Below are positions 9,054 through 17,145 of a stretch of 64,000 bases of DNA, in pieces. The position numbers and the translations under genes are program-made. Origin of the DNA: Tahibacter amnicola (lineage in GTDB: Bacteria > Pseudomonadota > Gammaproteobacteria > Xanthomonadales > Rhodanobacteraceae); contig NZ_CP104694.1 of assembly GCF_025398735.1 (NCBI RefSeq), forward strand, positions 4,303,001 through 4,367,000, given 5' to 3'. The notes below the pieces were generated by a model, which saw only the letters and a program-made list of their open reading frames with translations, ran no database searches and had not been told where the DNA came from. Every line of letters begins with the position of its first letter. Within the stretch, counting starts at the first letter, position 1.

Positions 9054-9769
9054 TCCGGTTCCACCACCAGCGACAGATACACTTTCTTCCCGCTGTCCGG
9101 ATCGCGCACGTAAGCATTCCGGTAACCCATGAACGAAAGGGCACGCAGACGATCATAGAAGTCGCGGAAACTGCCACGCTGGTCGAGATCGATCTCGCAC
9201 AGACGGTCAAAATCGGACTTGCTGTGCATGTTTCCCTCCTCACTCATTGGCTGCGATTCACCGTCAGCGTGAATCAACGCGTGCAAGTTATGACGCAGAT
9301 AGCGTTTCTCAGCATCAATGACACGCCGGTACGCCGTATACGATGTGTCGGAGAACAACACCGGCACTTCTTCGCGATACAAAATGTCGCCGTGATCCAG
9401 CGCCTCATCCATCCGATGCACTGTCATGCCCAGCTTCAGCCCACGGAGGATGGCAAAGACCTGCGGAAACCAGCCGCGCGTGTCCGGATTGTGGCCCGGG
9501 TGGATATTGACGCAGCGGACAGCCCGCACCAGTGCAGACGGAAATCGCTGCTTGGAGTGCAGCGAAACAATCAGCCGATATCGCGCGATCAACGCGTCGC
9601 ATCCGGTGCGCACATCGACCACGTCGATGTCGGGACGGGCGGCAAGCGGACCCTGCCGGGAACAACCGAACGTCACGTCCGCGATACCCTTTTCCACTAC
9701 CAGGGCCTGCACGAACTCAAAGAGCTCGACGTTATCGGTCAATACCAAGCTGCGGAACGGATCAGCCAT
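9050..9769 (-). CDS. dTDP-4-amino-4,6-dideoxyglucose-type N-formyltransferase
   Basis: A 239-residue sugar N-formyltransferase that would move a formyl group from N10-formyltetrahydrofolate onto the 4-amino group of a dTDP-4-amino-4,6-dideoxyhexose. The catalytic Asn and His lie in VNIHPGHNPDTRGWFPQVF (N88 and H90), and LDHGDIL at 124-130 supplies the catalytic Asp region. The PG-NP-RGWFPQVF stretch is what I recall as characteristic of the VioF/FdtF-type subgroup rather than methionyl-tRNA formyltransferase. The ATG at 9769 overlaps the stop of the preceding aminotransferase gene, the enzyme that would make the substrate. A TTG at 9787 is a less likely alternative start. The pairing strongly suggests Qui4NFo, or its 4-epimer, in the polysaccharide. 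Confidence 0.87.
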   Translation of the reverse strand: MADPFRSLVLTDNVELFEFVQALVVEKGIADVTFGCSRQGPLAARPDIDVVDVRTGCDALIARYRLIVSLHSKQRFPSALVRAVRCVNIHPGHNPDTRGWFPQVFAILRGLKLGMTVHRMDEALDHGDILYREEVPVLFSDTSYTAYRRVIDAEKRYLRHNLHALIHADGESQPMSEEGNMHSKSDFDRLCEIDLDQRGSFRDFYDRLRALSFMGYRNAYVRDPDSGKKVYLSLVVEPE

Positions 9770-10986
9770 TCGGCCGCGCCCCGTCAATCAGGCAACCGAT
9801 AATGTCGCACACCATGTGCACGGACGGCAGGTCCGTGCCGGTACCCGTGGGCAGCACCATAACGTGCTGCGCGACGGCTTCCGTGTTTGGCAACAGCAGG
9901 CCGGCGTGGGGATACAAATCGCGATAGGGTTGCATGCGATGGCAGCCCGGCCAGAAGTACTTCCGCGCCAGGACATTCTCAGCGTGCAGGCCGCTGACCA
10001 TTTCGTCGCGCGTCACCGGGCACTCCGGCCCCACTTCCACGACGACATACTGGTAATTGGGCGTATCCCGATCATCGTAGGAAAGCACGCGCAGGCCCGG
10101 CAAGACACCGAGACGTTCCCGGTACGCACGGTGGTTACGCCAGTTCACTTCAACCACATAGTCAATGTAGTCAAAGTTCGTCAGCCCGATAGCAGCCGCC
10201 ACCTCGGTCATCTTTCCATTGGTACCTGGATAGATGACGTTATCGTAGCCGGCGAATCCGAAGTTGCGCATCAGGCGCATCTTCTGCGCCAGCGCGGCGT
10301 CGTTGGTGACAACCGCCCCCCTCGCCCGTGTTGAAGAATTTTGTCGCATGGAAACTCAGCACCTCGCAGGCACCGAGCCCTCCCAGACGACGCCCCTTGT
10401 AGCCGGCACCAAAAGCGTGGGCGGCGTCGTACATGAGTTTGAGGTGATGTTCGTCGGCGATTGCCTGCAAGGCCTCGTGCGGCGCTGCGCGTCCCCACAG
10501 GTGCACGCCGATGATTCCCGTCGTCCGCGGCGTGATCATCCGCTCGACGGCAACGGGATCGAGATTATGTGTCTCCGGATCGATGTCGGCGAATACGGGC
10601 GTGATCTCCTGCCAGTGCAGCGCATGTGCCGTCGCGACGAAAGTGAAGGACGGAATGATCACCTCGCCGGACAATCCCAACGCCCGGATCGCGATCTCCA
10701 GGGCGACCGTGCCGTTGCACATGGCGACGCAATGGCCGACGTCCAGGTGAGCCGCGATATTCGCCTCAAGCTCCTGCACCATTGGGCCGTTATTGGTGAG
10801 CCACTTGTTGTCGAGCATGGTGATCATGCGCTGGATCAGCACATTGCGATCACCAAGATTGGGACGTCCGACGTGGAGCGGCTCGCCAAACGCGGGGGCG
10901 GCACCGTGGATGGCCAAGTCCGCCGGCCGGCGTACGGATTTGGTCAGCACGTTGCTGATATTCGGATTCAACAGGGCAACGGTCAT
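9762..10986 (-). pseudogene. vioA: DegT/DnrJ/EryC1 sugar aminotransferase (VioA/QdtB-like), broken by a frameshift
   Basis: The PLP-dependent enzyme should convert dTDP-4-keto-6-deoxyglucose to dTDP-4-amino-4,6-dideoxyglucose. The first part (from ATG 10986) carries NKWLTNNGPMVQELEANIA, a substrate/PLP region HCVAMCNGTVALEIAIRALG, FADIDPETHNLDP and the PLP lysine in SFHATKFFNTGEG. The frame is then lost at a run of six C on the plus strand (10316-10321). The rest continues in another frame as GAVVTNDAALAQKMRLMRNF to the TGA at 9762. Removing one base or adding two restores a protein of about 407-408 residues, normal for the family. The next gene is the formyltransferase that would use the product. 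It is either a recent mutation or a homopolymer sequencing error; I favour error because both halves are otherwise intact. Confidence 0.88.
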
Positions 10987-11173
10987 GGCGTCGTCCCTTT
11001 CGCGGAAACGCTGCGTCGAAAGCCGGACAGTGGGGTCAGCAAAGAATACTGCACGGCCCCGTAGCCGGCAGGGGTGGCTGACGTCCAGACACGTTCACGG
11101 CGACGTCGAAAACCGCCTAGCGCTGTCCGCCGACACGACAACTGCCGGAGCGCCTCCAACGTCGTGAGATCGG

Positions 11174-12382
11174 TCACCGGGAACCCCCGCCAGCACACAA
11201 CCACCGCGACAGATCAGCCACGATACGCTCCGCCGCATGGCCGTCCCATTTCTCCGGCACGCGCCCACGCTTCCCGCCGGTTTCCAGAATATCGCGGACA
11301 CATTGCCGAATCACCCGGGCGTCCGTGCCGGTCAAGGTGTTGGTACCCTGTTCGATCGTGACAGGACGTTCCGTGTTTTCACGCACCGTCAGGCAGGGAA
11401 CACCCAGCGCGGTGGTCTCTTCCTGGATGCCACCGGAATCGGTAAGCACGAATGTGGCGTCTGCCATGAGCCCGAGCATCTCGAAGTATCCCAGCGGGGC
11501 TAGCGCAACGACGTCGGGCTGGTCGAGGAACCCCTGCAGGCCAGCAGCCTGCAACGCCTGGCGCGTGCGCGGATGGACCGGGAATACCAGGGGGATATCG
11601 TGCGCAATCTGGTCCAGGACCTGTACCAGCCGCGACAGGGCCCCGCCGTCGTCCACGTTGGACGGTCGATGCAGGGTGACCACGGCGTAGCCGGCTTCCG
11701 CCAGCGGGCCTGCACCTGCGGCAGCCAGGGTCTGGGCCGCCGGAACGGCACGGTCACGATGCGTGAGCAGGGTGTCGATCATCACGTTGCCGCTGAACAC
11801 GACGCGATCGTCGGGAATGCCTTCCCGGCGCAGATTGAGGCAGGCGGCGGGCTCGGTGACGTACAGGCGATCACTCAGCTGGTCGGTCAGCAACCGGTTC
11901 AGTTCTTCGGGCATTGCGCGGTCACCCGAACGCAGCCCGGCCTCCACGTGCACGACCTTGATCTGCTTCTTCGCCGCCACCAGGGCGCAGGCAATGGTGG
12001 AATTCACGTCACCGACCAGCAGGATGCAGTCCGGCGCCACCTGGTCGAGCACCCGCTCGAATCGCAACATGATGGTAGCGGTCTGCACAGCGTGACTGCC
12101 GGAACCGGCCTGCAGGCAGATGTCCGGTTCCGGGATACCCAGTTGCGCGAAGAATTGCGTGTTCATTGCCACGTCGTAGTGTTGACCGGTATGCACCAGC
12201 ACGACGTCGATGGCTACTGCGGTGGAAGTCGACGACAGCGCGCGCAGCAACGCAGCCATCTTGACGAAATTAGGCCGTGCCCCAACCACGGCGACCAGCT
12301 TCACACGCGGCGTCGATTGACCGGCACGCGGCCCGGCCGGGCGGATCATTGCAGGAACATCGGTCGATTCGACTGCACGCAT
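11174..12382 (-). CDS. wecB: UDP-N-acetylglucosamine 2-epimerase (non-hydrolysing)
   Basis: A 402-residue enzyme interconverting UDP-GlcNAc and UDP-ManNAc in the cytoplasm. Signature stretches are VAVVGARPNFVKMAALLRAL at the N-terminus, VHTGQHYD, VVHVEAGLRSGD, ATLHRPSNVD-like VTLHRPSNVDDGG, and the C-terminal LTDSGGIQEE with TVRENTERPVT. I chose the ATG at 12382, where the conserved sequence begins soon after; a longer frame upstream has no family character. The enzyme implies ManNAc, or a derivative made by enzymes encoded elsewhere, as a precursor for the surface polysaccharide. It sits 37 bases after the ligase gene and 187 bases before the aminotransferase gene. I recognise nothing in that 187-base gap. 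Confidence 0.93.
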   Translation of the reverse strand: MRAVESTDVPAMIRPAGPRAGQSTPRVKLVAVVGARPNFVKMAALLRALSSTSTAVAIDVVLVHTGQHYDVAMNTQFFAQLGIPEPDICLQAGSGSHAVQTATIMLRFERVLDQVAPDCILLVGDVNSTIACALVAAKKQIKVVHVEAGLRSGDRAMPEELNRLLTDQLSDRLYVTEPAACLNLRREGIPDDRVVFSGNVMIDTLLTHRDRAVPAAQTLAAAGAGPLAEAGYAVVTLHRPSNVDDGGALSRLVQVLDQIAHDIPLVFPVHPRTRQALQAAGLQGFLDQPDVVALAPLGYFEMLGLMADATFVLTDSGGIQEETTALGVPCLTVRENTERPVTIEQGTNTLTGTDARVIRQCVRDILETGGKRGRVPEKWDGHAAERIVADLSRWLCAGGGSR

Positions 12383-12419
12383 GGGCGCCACCTCGAAAAC
12401 CCGACGGGACGACAGCTGC

Positions 12420-13883
12420 CTACCGCATGGTATGCAATTCACCAGAACGCTGGGAAGTATCAGAAGATACTTCCGGATAATGCCGTAGCACACCCGGTGC
12501 CGGCGGCGGACGGGTCAGAAGGCCCGCCAGCACGGCGGCGACCATTGCCGCGAGCGGCGCGCGCGCCGGGAAATCCACCAGCCCGTGCAGGAGAAACAGC
12601 GCCAACCCCAACGCACAGGGCCACTGCAGGGCACGAAATCCGTCCGACACGTTGCGTCGCCAATAGCGCCACAGCGCATAGCCAACACCTCCTGCGACGG
12701 CCAGGTACAACAGTGGACCAAGAATGCCGATCTCGAAGGTCAGTTCAACCAGATCGTTGTGGGCCCGATTGACGTAATAGGGCTTGAGCGATGCCACCGT
12801 CTCGAACGTGGCGAAAATGTCCGCGAACGTGCCAGGACCGCTCCCGAACGGGAACATCGCCAGTGCCGCACGCCAGCCTCGTCCGAGCAACGTGAAGCGA
12901 CCGTCGGCGAACCCGTCTTCGGTAAAACGTTCCAACGCATGCATCCAGGCGTACTGGGACACCACCGCCACCAGCACCAGCAGACTCAACGCAATCGACA
13001 ACAATCCGCGATGACGTTGCCGCGCCAATGCCAGCCATCCGGCAGTCAGCAGCACGGCGAGGAAACCCAGGCTGATGCCCGCGCGTGAGCGCGAAGCGAC
13101 GAGCCCCGACAGGCACACCAGCAAGGCAAGCGCATACAGCCACCGCCACGCCAATACGTGGACGTCGGCATCCCCGGCCGTGCCACGCGCCGCCAGGACA
13201 CAGAGCACGGGCAAGCTCATGACGATCAGCGACGCCAGGTGATTGCGATTGGCGAATGCCCCGGTCGCGCTGTAGAGGTCGGCAGGTCCGAACAGTCGCA
13301 GCGGGCCATCAGCACCGCCCTGCAGCTGCGCCAGACCCCACAAGGCCTGCAGCGTCGCCAGCGCAACCAGGCCAATAATCACTGCCGTGCGCTGCTCCCC
13401 GGGCAAGCGACACGTCGCCACGAAGACGGCCACCACCGGCACGCACTTTAGCCAGGCACGCCAGGTTTCGTCGGTGGCCAGCGACAGGGGCAGCGCCGGC
13501 ACCTTGCCAGCCGTGTCCGCCAGGAAGGGTTCGAGCAATACAGCACGTCCCGGCAGCGCAGCGATGAAGTCAATCGGCCATGGAACCAGGTAAAGCCCCG
13601 GAACGAGCGCCGCGAAGACGCCCAGGCAGATCCAGGCCGTCGTGCCCCGCCACTCCAGCGCCGGCCGACGCCAGGACGCCAATGCAAGGCACGGCAACGC
13701 CGCCAGCGCCAGCACGCTGTCGCGCCACGAAAAGAACGACCAGCCGCCCATCACGGCGGCACACGTCAGCACCACGCCAACAGACACGGCCAATGCGGAC
13801 GTGCCGTATCTGGTTTCTTCCGGCAGAAATGAAGCGGGGCCCGTCCGGGCCCCGCGGGAATACCGTGCAGCCACGACGGCCAT
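12420..13883 (-). CDS. O-antigen ligase/polymerase family membrane protein
   Basis: A 487-residue protein with about twelve hydrophobic segments. A large periplasmic loop contains the region ATGAFANRNHLASLIVMSLP and later FGSGPGTFADIF, features of the Wzy_C/O-antigen ligase (WaaL) family. It would either ligate or polymerise undecaprenyl-linked glycan in the periplasm. The gene follows the FecR-like gene by only eight bases and precedes wecB by 37, so it belongs to the operon. A Wzy-like protein is encoded at 3773-5308 and another family member at 31606-32730. Sequence alone does not decide whether this one is the ligase or an alternative polymerase. Confidence 0.83.
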   Translation of the reverse strand: MAVVAARYSRGARTGPASFLPEETRYGTSALAVSVGVVLTCAAVMGGWSFFSWRDSVLALAALPCLALASWRRPALEWRGTTAWICLGVFAALVPGLYLVPWPIDFIAALPGRAVLLEPFLADTAGKVPALPLSLATDETWRAWLKCVPVVAVFVATCRLPGEQRTAVIIGLVALATLQALWGLAQLQGGADGPLRLFGPADLYSATGAFANRNHLASLIVMSLPVLCVLAARGTAGDADVHVLAWRWLYALALLVCLSGLVASRSRAGISLGFLAVLLTAGWLALARQRHRGLLSIALSLLVLVAVVSQYAWMHALERFTEDGFADGRFTLLGRGWRAALAMFPFGSGPGTFADIFATFETVASLKPYYVNRAHNDLVELTFEIGILGPLLYLAVAGGVGYALWRYWRRNVSDGFRALQWPCALGLALFLLHGLVDFPARAPLAAMVAAVLAGLLTRPPPAPGVLRHYPEVSSDTSQRSGELHTMR

Positions 13884-13891
13884 GGCGTGCG

Positions 13892-14380
13892 CTACTGGCT
13901 GATCGGCGGAACGACGACGCCATCGTCGTCGTCATTGTCGTCGTTGCGTCTCTCGAAGTAATAGGCCGTCGGGATCAGGAGGACTGCTGCAACCAGCCAT
14001 TTCTGGCCATCCGTCAGTGTGGTGGTGGCGTCGCCGGTTGCGGCGTCCGTCTCGCCCAGGGCTTGCCGGAACGAGGTCGGCTTGCCGCCGAACTGCAGGC
14101 AATCGGACTTCTCACCGATCGTCACCATCGAATCGCCTGCCAGGGTCTGCTCGCAGCCATCAGCGAACGCGACCAGGGCCTTCGAATCGCTGAGGGTCAT
14201 GAGGCGGTCGCCAGCAGCGAGAATGGCGCCCTCCTGGGCTGGCGTGAACTCGCTGCCCCTCGACAAGAGTACTTGTCCCTTCACGGCCATGACCGTGGCG
14301 ACGGCAGGGGCCAGCTGCTGGCCCGTGGCGACCGTGGCGGCCAGCGCCAAGGTCAGTGACAACGCTACTCGATCGAACAT
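13892..14380 (-). CDS. Small exported FecR-like protein with C-terminal membrane anchor and acidic tail
   Basis: A 162-residue protein of unknown function. The ATG at 14380 is preceded by GGGAG at good spacing. Residues 1-20 look like a signal peptide. Residues 30-75 (ATVMAVKGQVLLSRG, then GAILAAGDRLMTLSDSKALV) resemble the small FecR-type beta domain. Residues about 130-146 (KWLVAAVLLIPTAYYF) form one membrane helix, followed by RRNDDNDDDDG, a strikingly acidic run, and a Pro-containing end. Two cysteines flank the FecR-like part. It lies within the polysaccharide operon, eight bases before the ligase gene, so a periplasmic accessory role in assembly or anchoring is plausible but unproven. 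Confidence 0.75.
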   Translation of the reverse strand: MFDRVALSLTLALAATVATGQQLAPAVATVMAVKGQVLLSRGSEFTPAQEGAILAAGDRLMTLSDSKALVAFADGCEQTLAGDSMVTIGEKSDCLQFGGKPTSFRQALGETDAATGDATTTLTDGQKWLVAAVLLIPTAYYFERRNDDNDDDDGVVVPPISQ

Positions 14381-14436
14381 GACGTGCTCCCTTTCTGCCT
14401 TTGCCATTCGGGGAGTTTTCTGCCGCGAATGGCAGT

Positions 14437-15777
14437 CTATTGCTGCGTTTCACCTGGCGCAAGCGAACTGACCGAAGCGGGATTTTCCGCCGGAAAACCG
14501 GCGTTTTGCCCGGCGTTCCCGAAGTCACCGGCGGTGATGACCCGCAGGTCGTCGAACCATGCGGTGCCGCTGATCTGTCCCTCCGCCGCGATGCGCGCGC
14601 GCGTCGCCAACGTCAGTCGCTGTGCCTTGCAGTCGGCGGGAACGTCGACGCCGAACTGGAAAGACTGCCAGCCCGTCGTACCCCGCATCGGTTCGCTGCG
14701 TCCCAGGGAGCGCGTCGGCGTTCCGAGGCAGTCGAGTACCCATTCGAGCCCCCGCTCGGATTGCAACGCGTCGAGTCGCACCTGTCCCATCACCGCAAAA
14801 CGTCCGGGCGGCAGGAGCAGGATCTGGGAAACATGGGTGAACGCCACGCGCTGGTTCGAAAAATGCACCCTTAGCGCGTGACCGGCCCGGTCCCGTTTGT
14901 CGGTCACCGTGGCTGACGCACCGGCGAGCGACTGTATCCGCCAGTCAAATCCCGTGTTGGTCGGCGCACGCTCGAAATCGCCGTTGTGAATCGCATTGCC
15001 CGGCGCCATCGGTGCAGGCAACGACTGGCGCCACAGGATGTACGCCGGCTCCACCGCCTGGTCGCGTATCAGCCGCTCGACCAACGCAGACAACTCGTCG
15101 GACGTCGGTGGAAAAACGGACTTACGCAGCCCTTTCACTACTTCGACCGTAGAAGCGATGACGGACGAATCGCCCTGTGCGCAAGCCAGGAGAAACGCGG
15201 TTCGCCAAGGGGGATTGCCCGCCAGCACGTCGACGAAGGCCGCCGGCGCACCCGGTTGCGTCAACCACACCCTCAACGCGGGAAACAACTTCTTCGCCCG
15301 CACGGGCGTCAGCCGCAGGATGACGTCGACGTGTTCGAGTGCCGAACGCCACTGGCCGCGCAGCAACGCCGCATCCGCCAACCAGATACGCGCGGGAATA
15401 TCCGCTGGCAACAAACGGATCGCGCGCTCCAGCTGCGTCTGCGCCACGGCGGTTTCGCCCCGTCGGTGGGCTACTTCGCCAAGGACGCGATACACCCGAC
15501 CGTCCGCCGGCCTCTGCAGAAGCAGCGCGCGCGCGCGCTGTTCGGCCTGCGGCAGATCCGGCGTGGCGGCGCCCGCGGCCCTCTCGGCCAGACGCAGCTG
15601 CGCTCGCGCATTGTCGGGCTGCCACGACAGCGCCAGCGCCGGATCGGCGTGCTCGAACGCGGCGCCCATTCCCATCTGCAGCGATCGCCATCCGATGAGC
15701 CCGGCGATGATTGCGACCACGGCCACCCGCAAGACCGCGCGGCCCTGGCGTGCCTCAGCCGCGATGACCACTGACAT
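14437..15777 (-). CDS. Membrane-anchored TPR protein with C-terminal jelly-roll-like domain
   Basis: A 446-residue protein. Residues about 16-34 form an N-terminal membrane anchor. Residues about 45-190 contain TPR-like helices (for example ADGRVYRVLGEVAHRRGETA followed by IPARIWLADAALLRGQWRSA). Residues about 270-425 look like an all-beta, carbohydrate-binding-like jelly roll beginning at NAIHNGDFERAPTNTGFDW and ending with GTAWFDDLRV, a common ending for such domains. The protein probably acts in the periplasm at the inner membrane as a scaffold or glycan-binding factor of the export machinery. Its start overlaps the preceding NTF2-like gene by 23 bases. Function is inferred only from architecture and location. 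Confidence 0.8.
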   Translation of the reverse strand: MSVVIAAEARQGRAVLRVAVVAIIAGLIGWRSLQMGMGAAFEHADPALALSWQPDNARAQLRLAERAAGAATPDLPQAEQRARALLLQRPADGRVYRVLGEVAHRRGETAVAQTQLERAIRLLPADIPARIWLADAALLRGQWRSALEHVDVILRLTPVRAKKLFPALRVWLTQPGAPAAFVDVLAGNPPWRTAFLLACAQGDSSVIASTVEVVKGLRKSVFPPTSDELSALVERLIRDQAVEPAYILWRQSLPAPMAPGNAIHNGDFERAPTNTGFDWRIQSLAGASATVTDKRDRAGHALRVHFSNQRVAFTHVSQILLLPPGRFAVMGQVRLDALQSERGLEWVLDCLGTPTRSLGRSEPMRGTTGWQSFQFGVDVPADCKAQRLTLATRARIAAEGQISGTAWFDDLRVITAGDFGNAGQNAGFPAENPASVSSLAPGETQQ

Positions 15778-16627
15778 TGTGCTGCAGCTTGGTTATTCGA
15801 AGGTTGCCGCCGGTGCGCCGAAGACCCAGCACGATCGCTCCGGTCACCGGCTTCGCGTTTGCGTCGCGCGCCCCCACGACGGCTTCGTAGCGGCCCCGGC
15901 CAATCGCCGAGTCCGCCGCGATTTCCCATTGCATGCCGCTGAGGGTCAGGCGCCGCGGTTCGCTGCGTTCAAACAGGCGGCGATAGTCAGTACGAATGCG
16001 CTCGATGCCCCCCTCGTTCGCCTCGACATCTTCGCTGAAGAGAGAAAGGAAATCATCCACATTATCGGATGAGTACAGCTGCTGGAACCGCTCCTGCCAG
16101 GCACGCACCTCCGCTTCCGAAAGACGCGACGGAAGCGGGACTTCGCTCGGTAATCCAGCAGGTGGCCCACGATAGCGTGGAGGCCCGGCGCCCGACGACG
16201 CGGAACCCGGCATCGCTTGGACTTCAGTGGCACGCGCAAGCGGTTCCGCCACCACCGCCTCGACGGCCGGCCTGGCGGACACCGATTCGTTGCCCGCCCC
16301 GACCTGCTGCAGCACTTGCAACGTCGGCGCTCCGGAAAGGGCGATGTCGCTCACCCGGACTGGCAAGGCTTCGACCTCGAGCCCGATGGCCGCGGCAGCC
16401 AAGGCGGAGCGCACCGTTGGTACGGCCCGCGGAAGGACCTCGCCAGCAGGTTCTGCGTGTTGCGCAACGGGCACCGAATCCGCCGCAGTGGCAGGCGTCA
16501 CTCTCGCCTGCCAGCCGTCATCTTTGGCACTCAACCAGATCCACAGTCCAAGGACCGCCACGCAAGTCACCGCACTGGTTCCGATCACTACATTCGGCAG
16601 GCGACGCACCCAGCGTCCAGGCAACAT
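15755..16627 (-). CDS. Membrane protein with C-terminal NTF2/SnoaL-like domain (probably the 3' part of the J-domain gene)
   Basis: A 290-residue product from the ATG at 16627. A single membrane helix lies near residues 11-33 (NVVIGTSAVTCVAVLGLWIW), followed by a Pro/Ala-rich linker and a C-terminal domain from about residue 165 (SEAEVRAWQERFQQLYSS, then DDFLSLFSEDVEANEGG) that looks like an NTF2/SnoaL fold. Protein-like sequence (PPLHLHDAERWPVPMLPG) continues upstream of this ATG in the same frame to a run of six C at 16674-16679. One extra base there would join it to the J-domain gene at 16588-17133, giving a protein of about 459 residues. I therefore think the two entries are one gene. Function within the polysaccharide operon is unknown. 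Confidence 0.75.
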   Translation of the reverse strand: MLPGRWVRRLPNVVIGTSAVTCVAVLGLWIWLSAKDDGWQARVTPATAADSVPVAQHAEPAGEVLPRAVPTVRSALAAAAIGLEVEALPVRVSDIALSGAPTLQVLQQVGAGNESVSARPAVEAVVAEPLARATEVQAMPGSASSGAGPPRYRGPPAGLPSEVPLPSRLSEAEVRAWQERFQQLYSSDNVDDFLSLFSEDVEANEGGIERIRTDYRRLFERSEPRRLTLSGMQWEIAADSAIGRGRYEAVVGARDANAKPVTGAIVLGLRRTGGNLRITKLQHNVSGHRG

Positions 16628-17133
16628 CGGCACTGGCCAGCGCTCGGCGTCATGCAGATGCAACGGCGGCAATCCCCCCTGCCAGTGACTGCGTCCTGCA
16701 GCAATCCCGGCGACAACGACAGGTCGTAGGCCCTGCGCCGCTGCGGCGTGCGCAGCGAGTTCCAGGCACGTGTCACCCGGTCTGCGAACACGGCATGATC
16801 GTTATGCGGGTGCCGATCCGGGTGCAGCCATCGCATCAGCCAGCGGTAGTGTGCTTTGACACACTCGGCGGACGCGTCCGGCGCTACGCCCAGGATCCGG
16901 TAACTGTCGGCCTTTTCGTCGAACAGCAATTGCGGCAGGAAAAAGATGGCCGCTTCACGCAGCTGCTGCGCCGGCACGTGCGTGCTGAGCGCGATGGCAT
17001 TCGCGGTGGCCACATCACCGGCCGCCAGCCGGATCACTTCGATCAGGTTTCCGGGCAGCGCACGATGGCACAGCTGCCGGCCGAGACTCGGCGTGCGGTA
17101 CACCCCCAGCATCAGATCCAGTGCATCGCTCAC
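16588..17133 (-). CDS. J-domain protein of the polysaccharide operon (probably the 5' part of a split gene)
   Basis: From the GTG at 17133 (an in-frame ATG lies at 17112), the first 70 residues form a helical region (RALPGNLIEVIRLAAGDV, then QQLREAAIFFLPQLLFD). A J domain follows from about residue 76 (DSYRILGVAPDASAECVKAH) with the HPD motif in RWLHPDRHPHND, which would stimulate an Hsp70 ATPase. After AYDLSLSPGLLQDAVTG the sequence becomes cysteine-rich and unlike a protein (CRRCICM...CRCC), while the other frame reads well. This indicates a lost base in the G6 run at 16674-16679. The intact protein would be a cytoplasmic J domain attached through one helix to a periplasmic NTF2-like domain. 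It sits 12 bases after the autokinase gene. Confidence 0.78.
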   Translation of the reverse strand: MSDALDLMLGVYRTPSLGRQLCHRALPGNLIEVIRLAAGDVATANAIALSTHVPAQQLREAAIFFLPQLLFDEKADSYRILGVAPDASAECVKAHYRWLMRWLHPDRHPHNDHAVFADRVTRAWNSLRTPQRRRAYDLSLSPGLLQDAVTGRGDCRRCICMTPSAGQCRCCLDAGCVACRM

Positions 17134-17145
17134 GACGGCGCCTGG

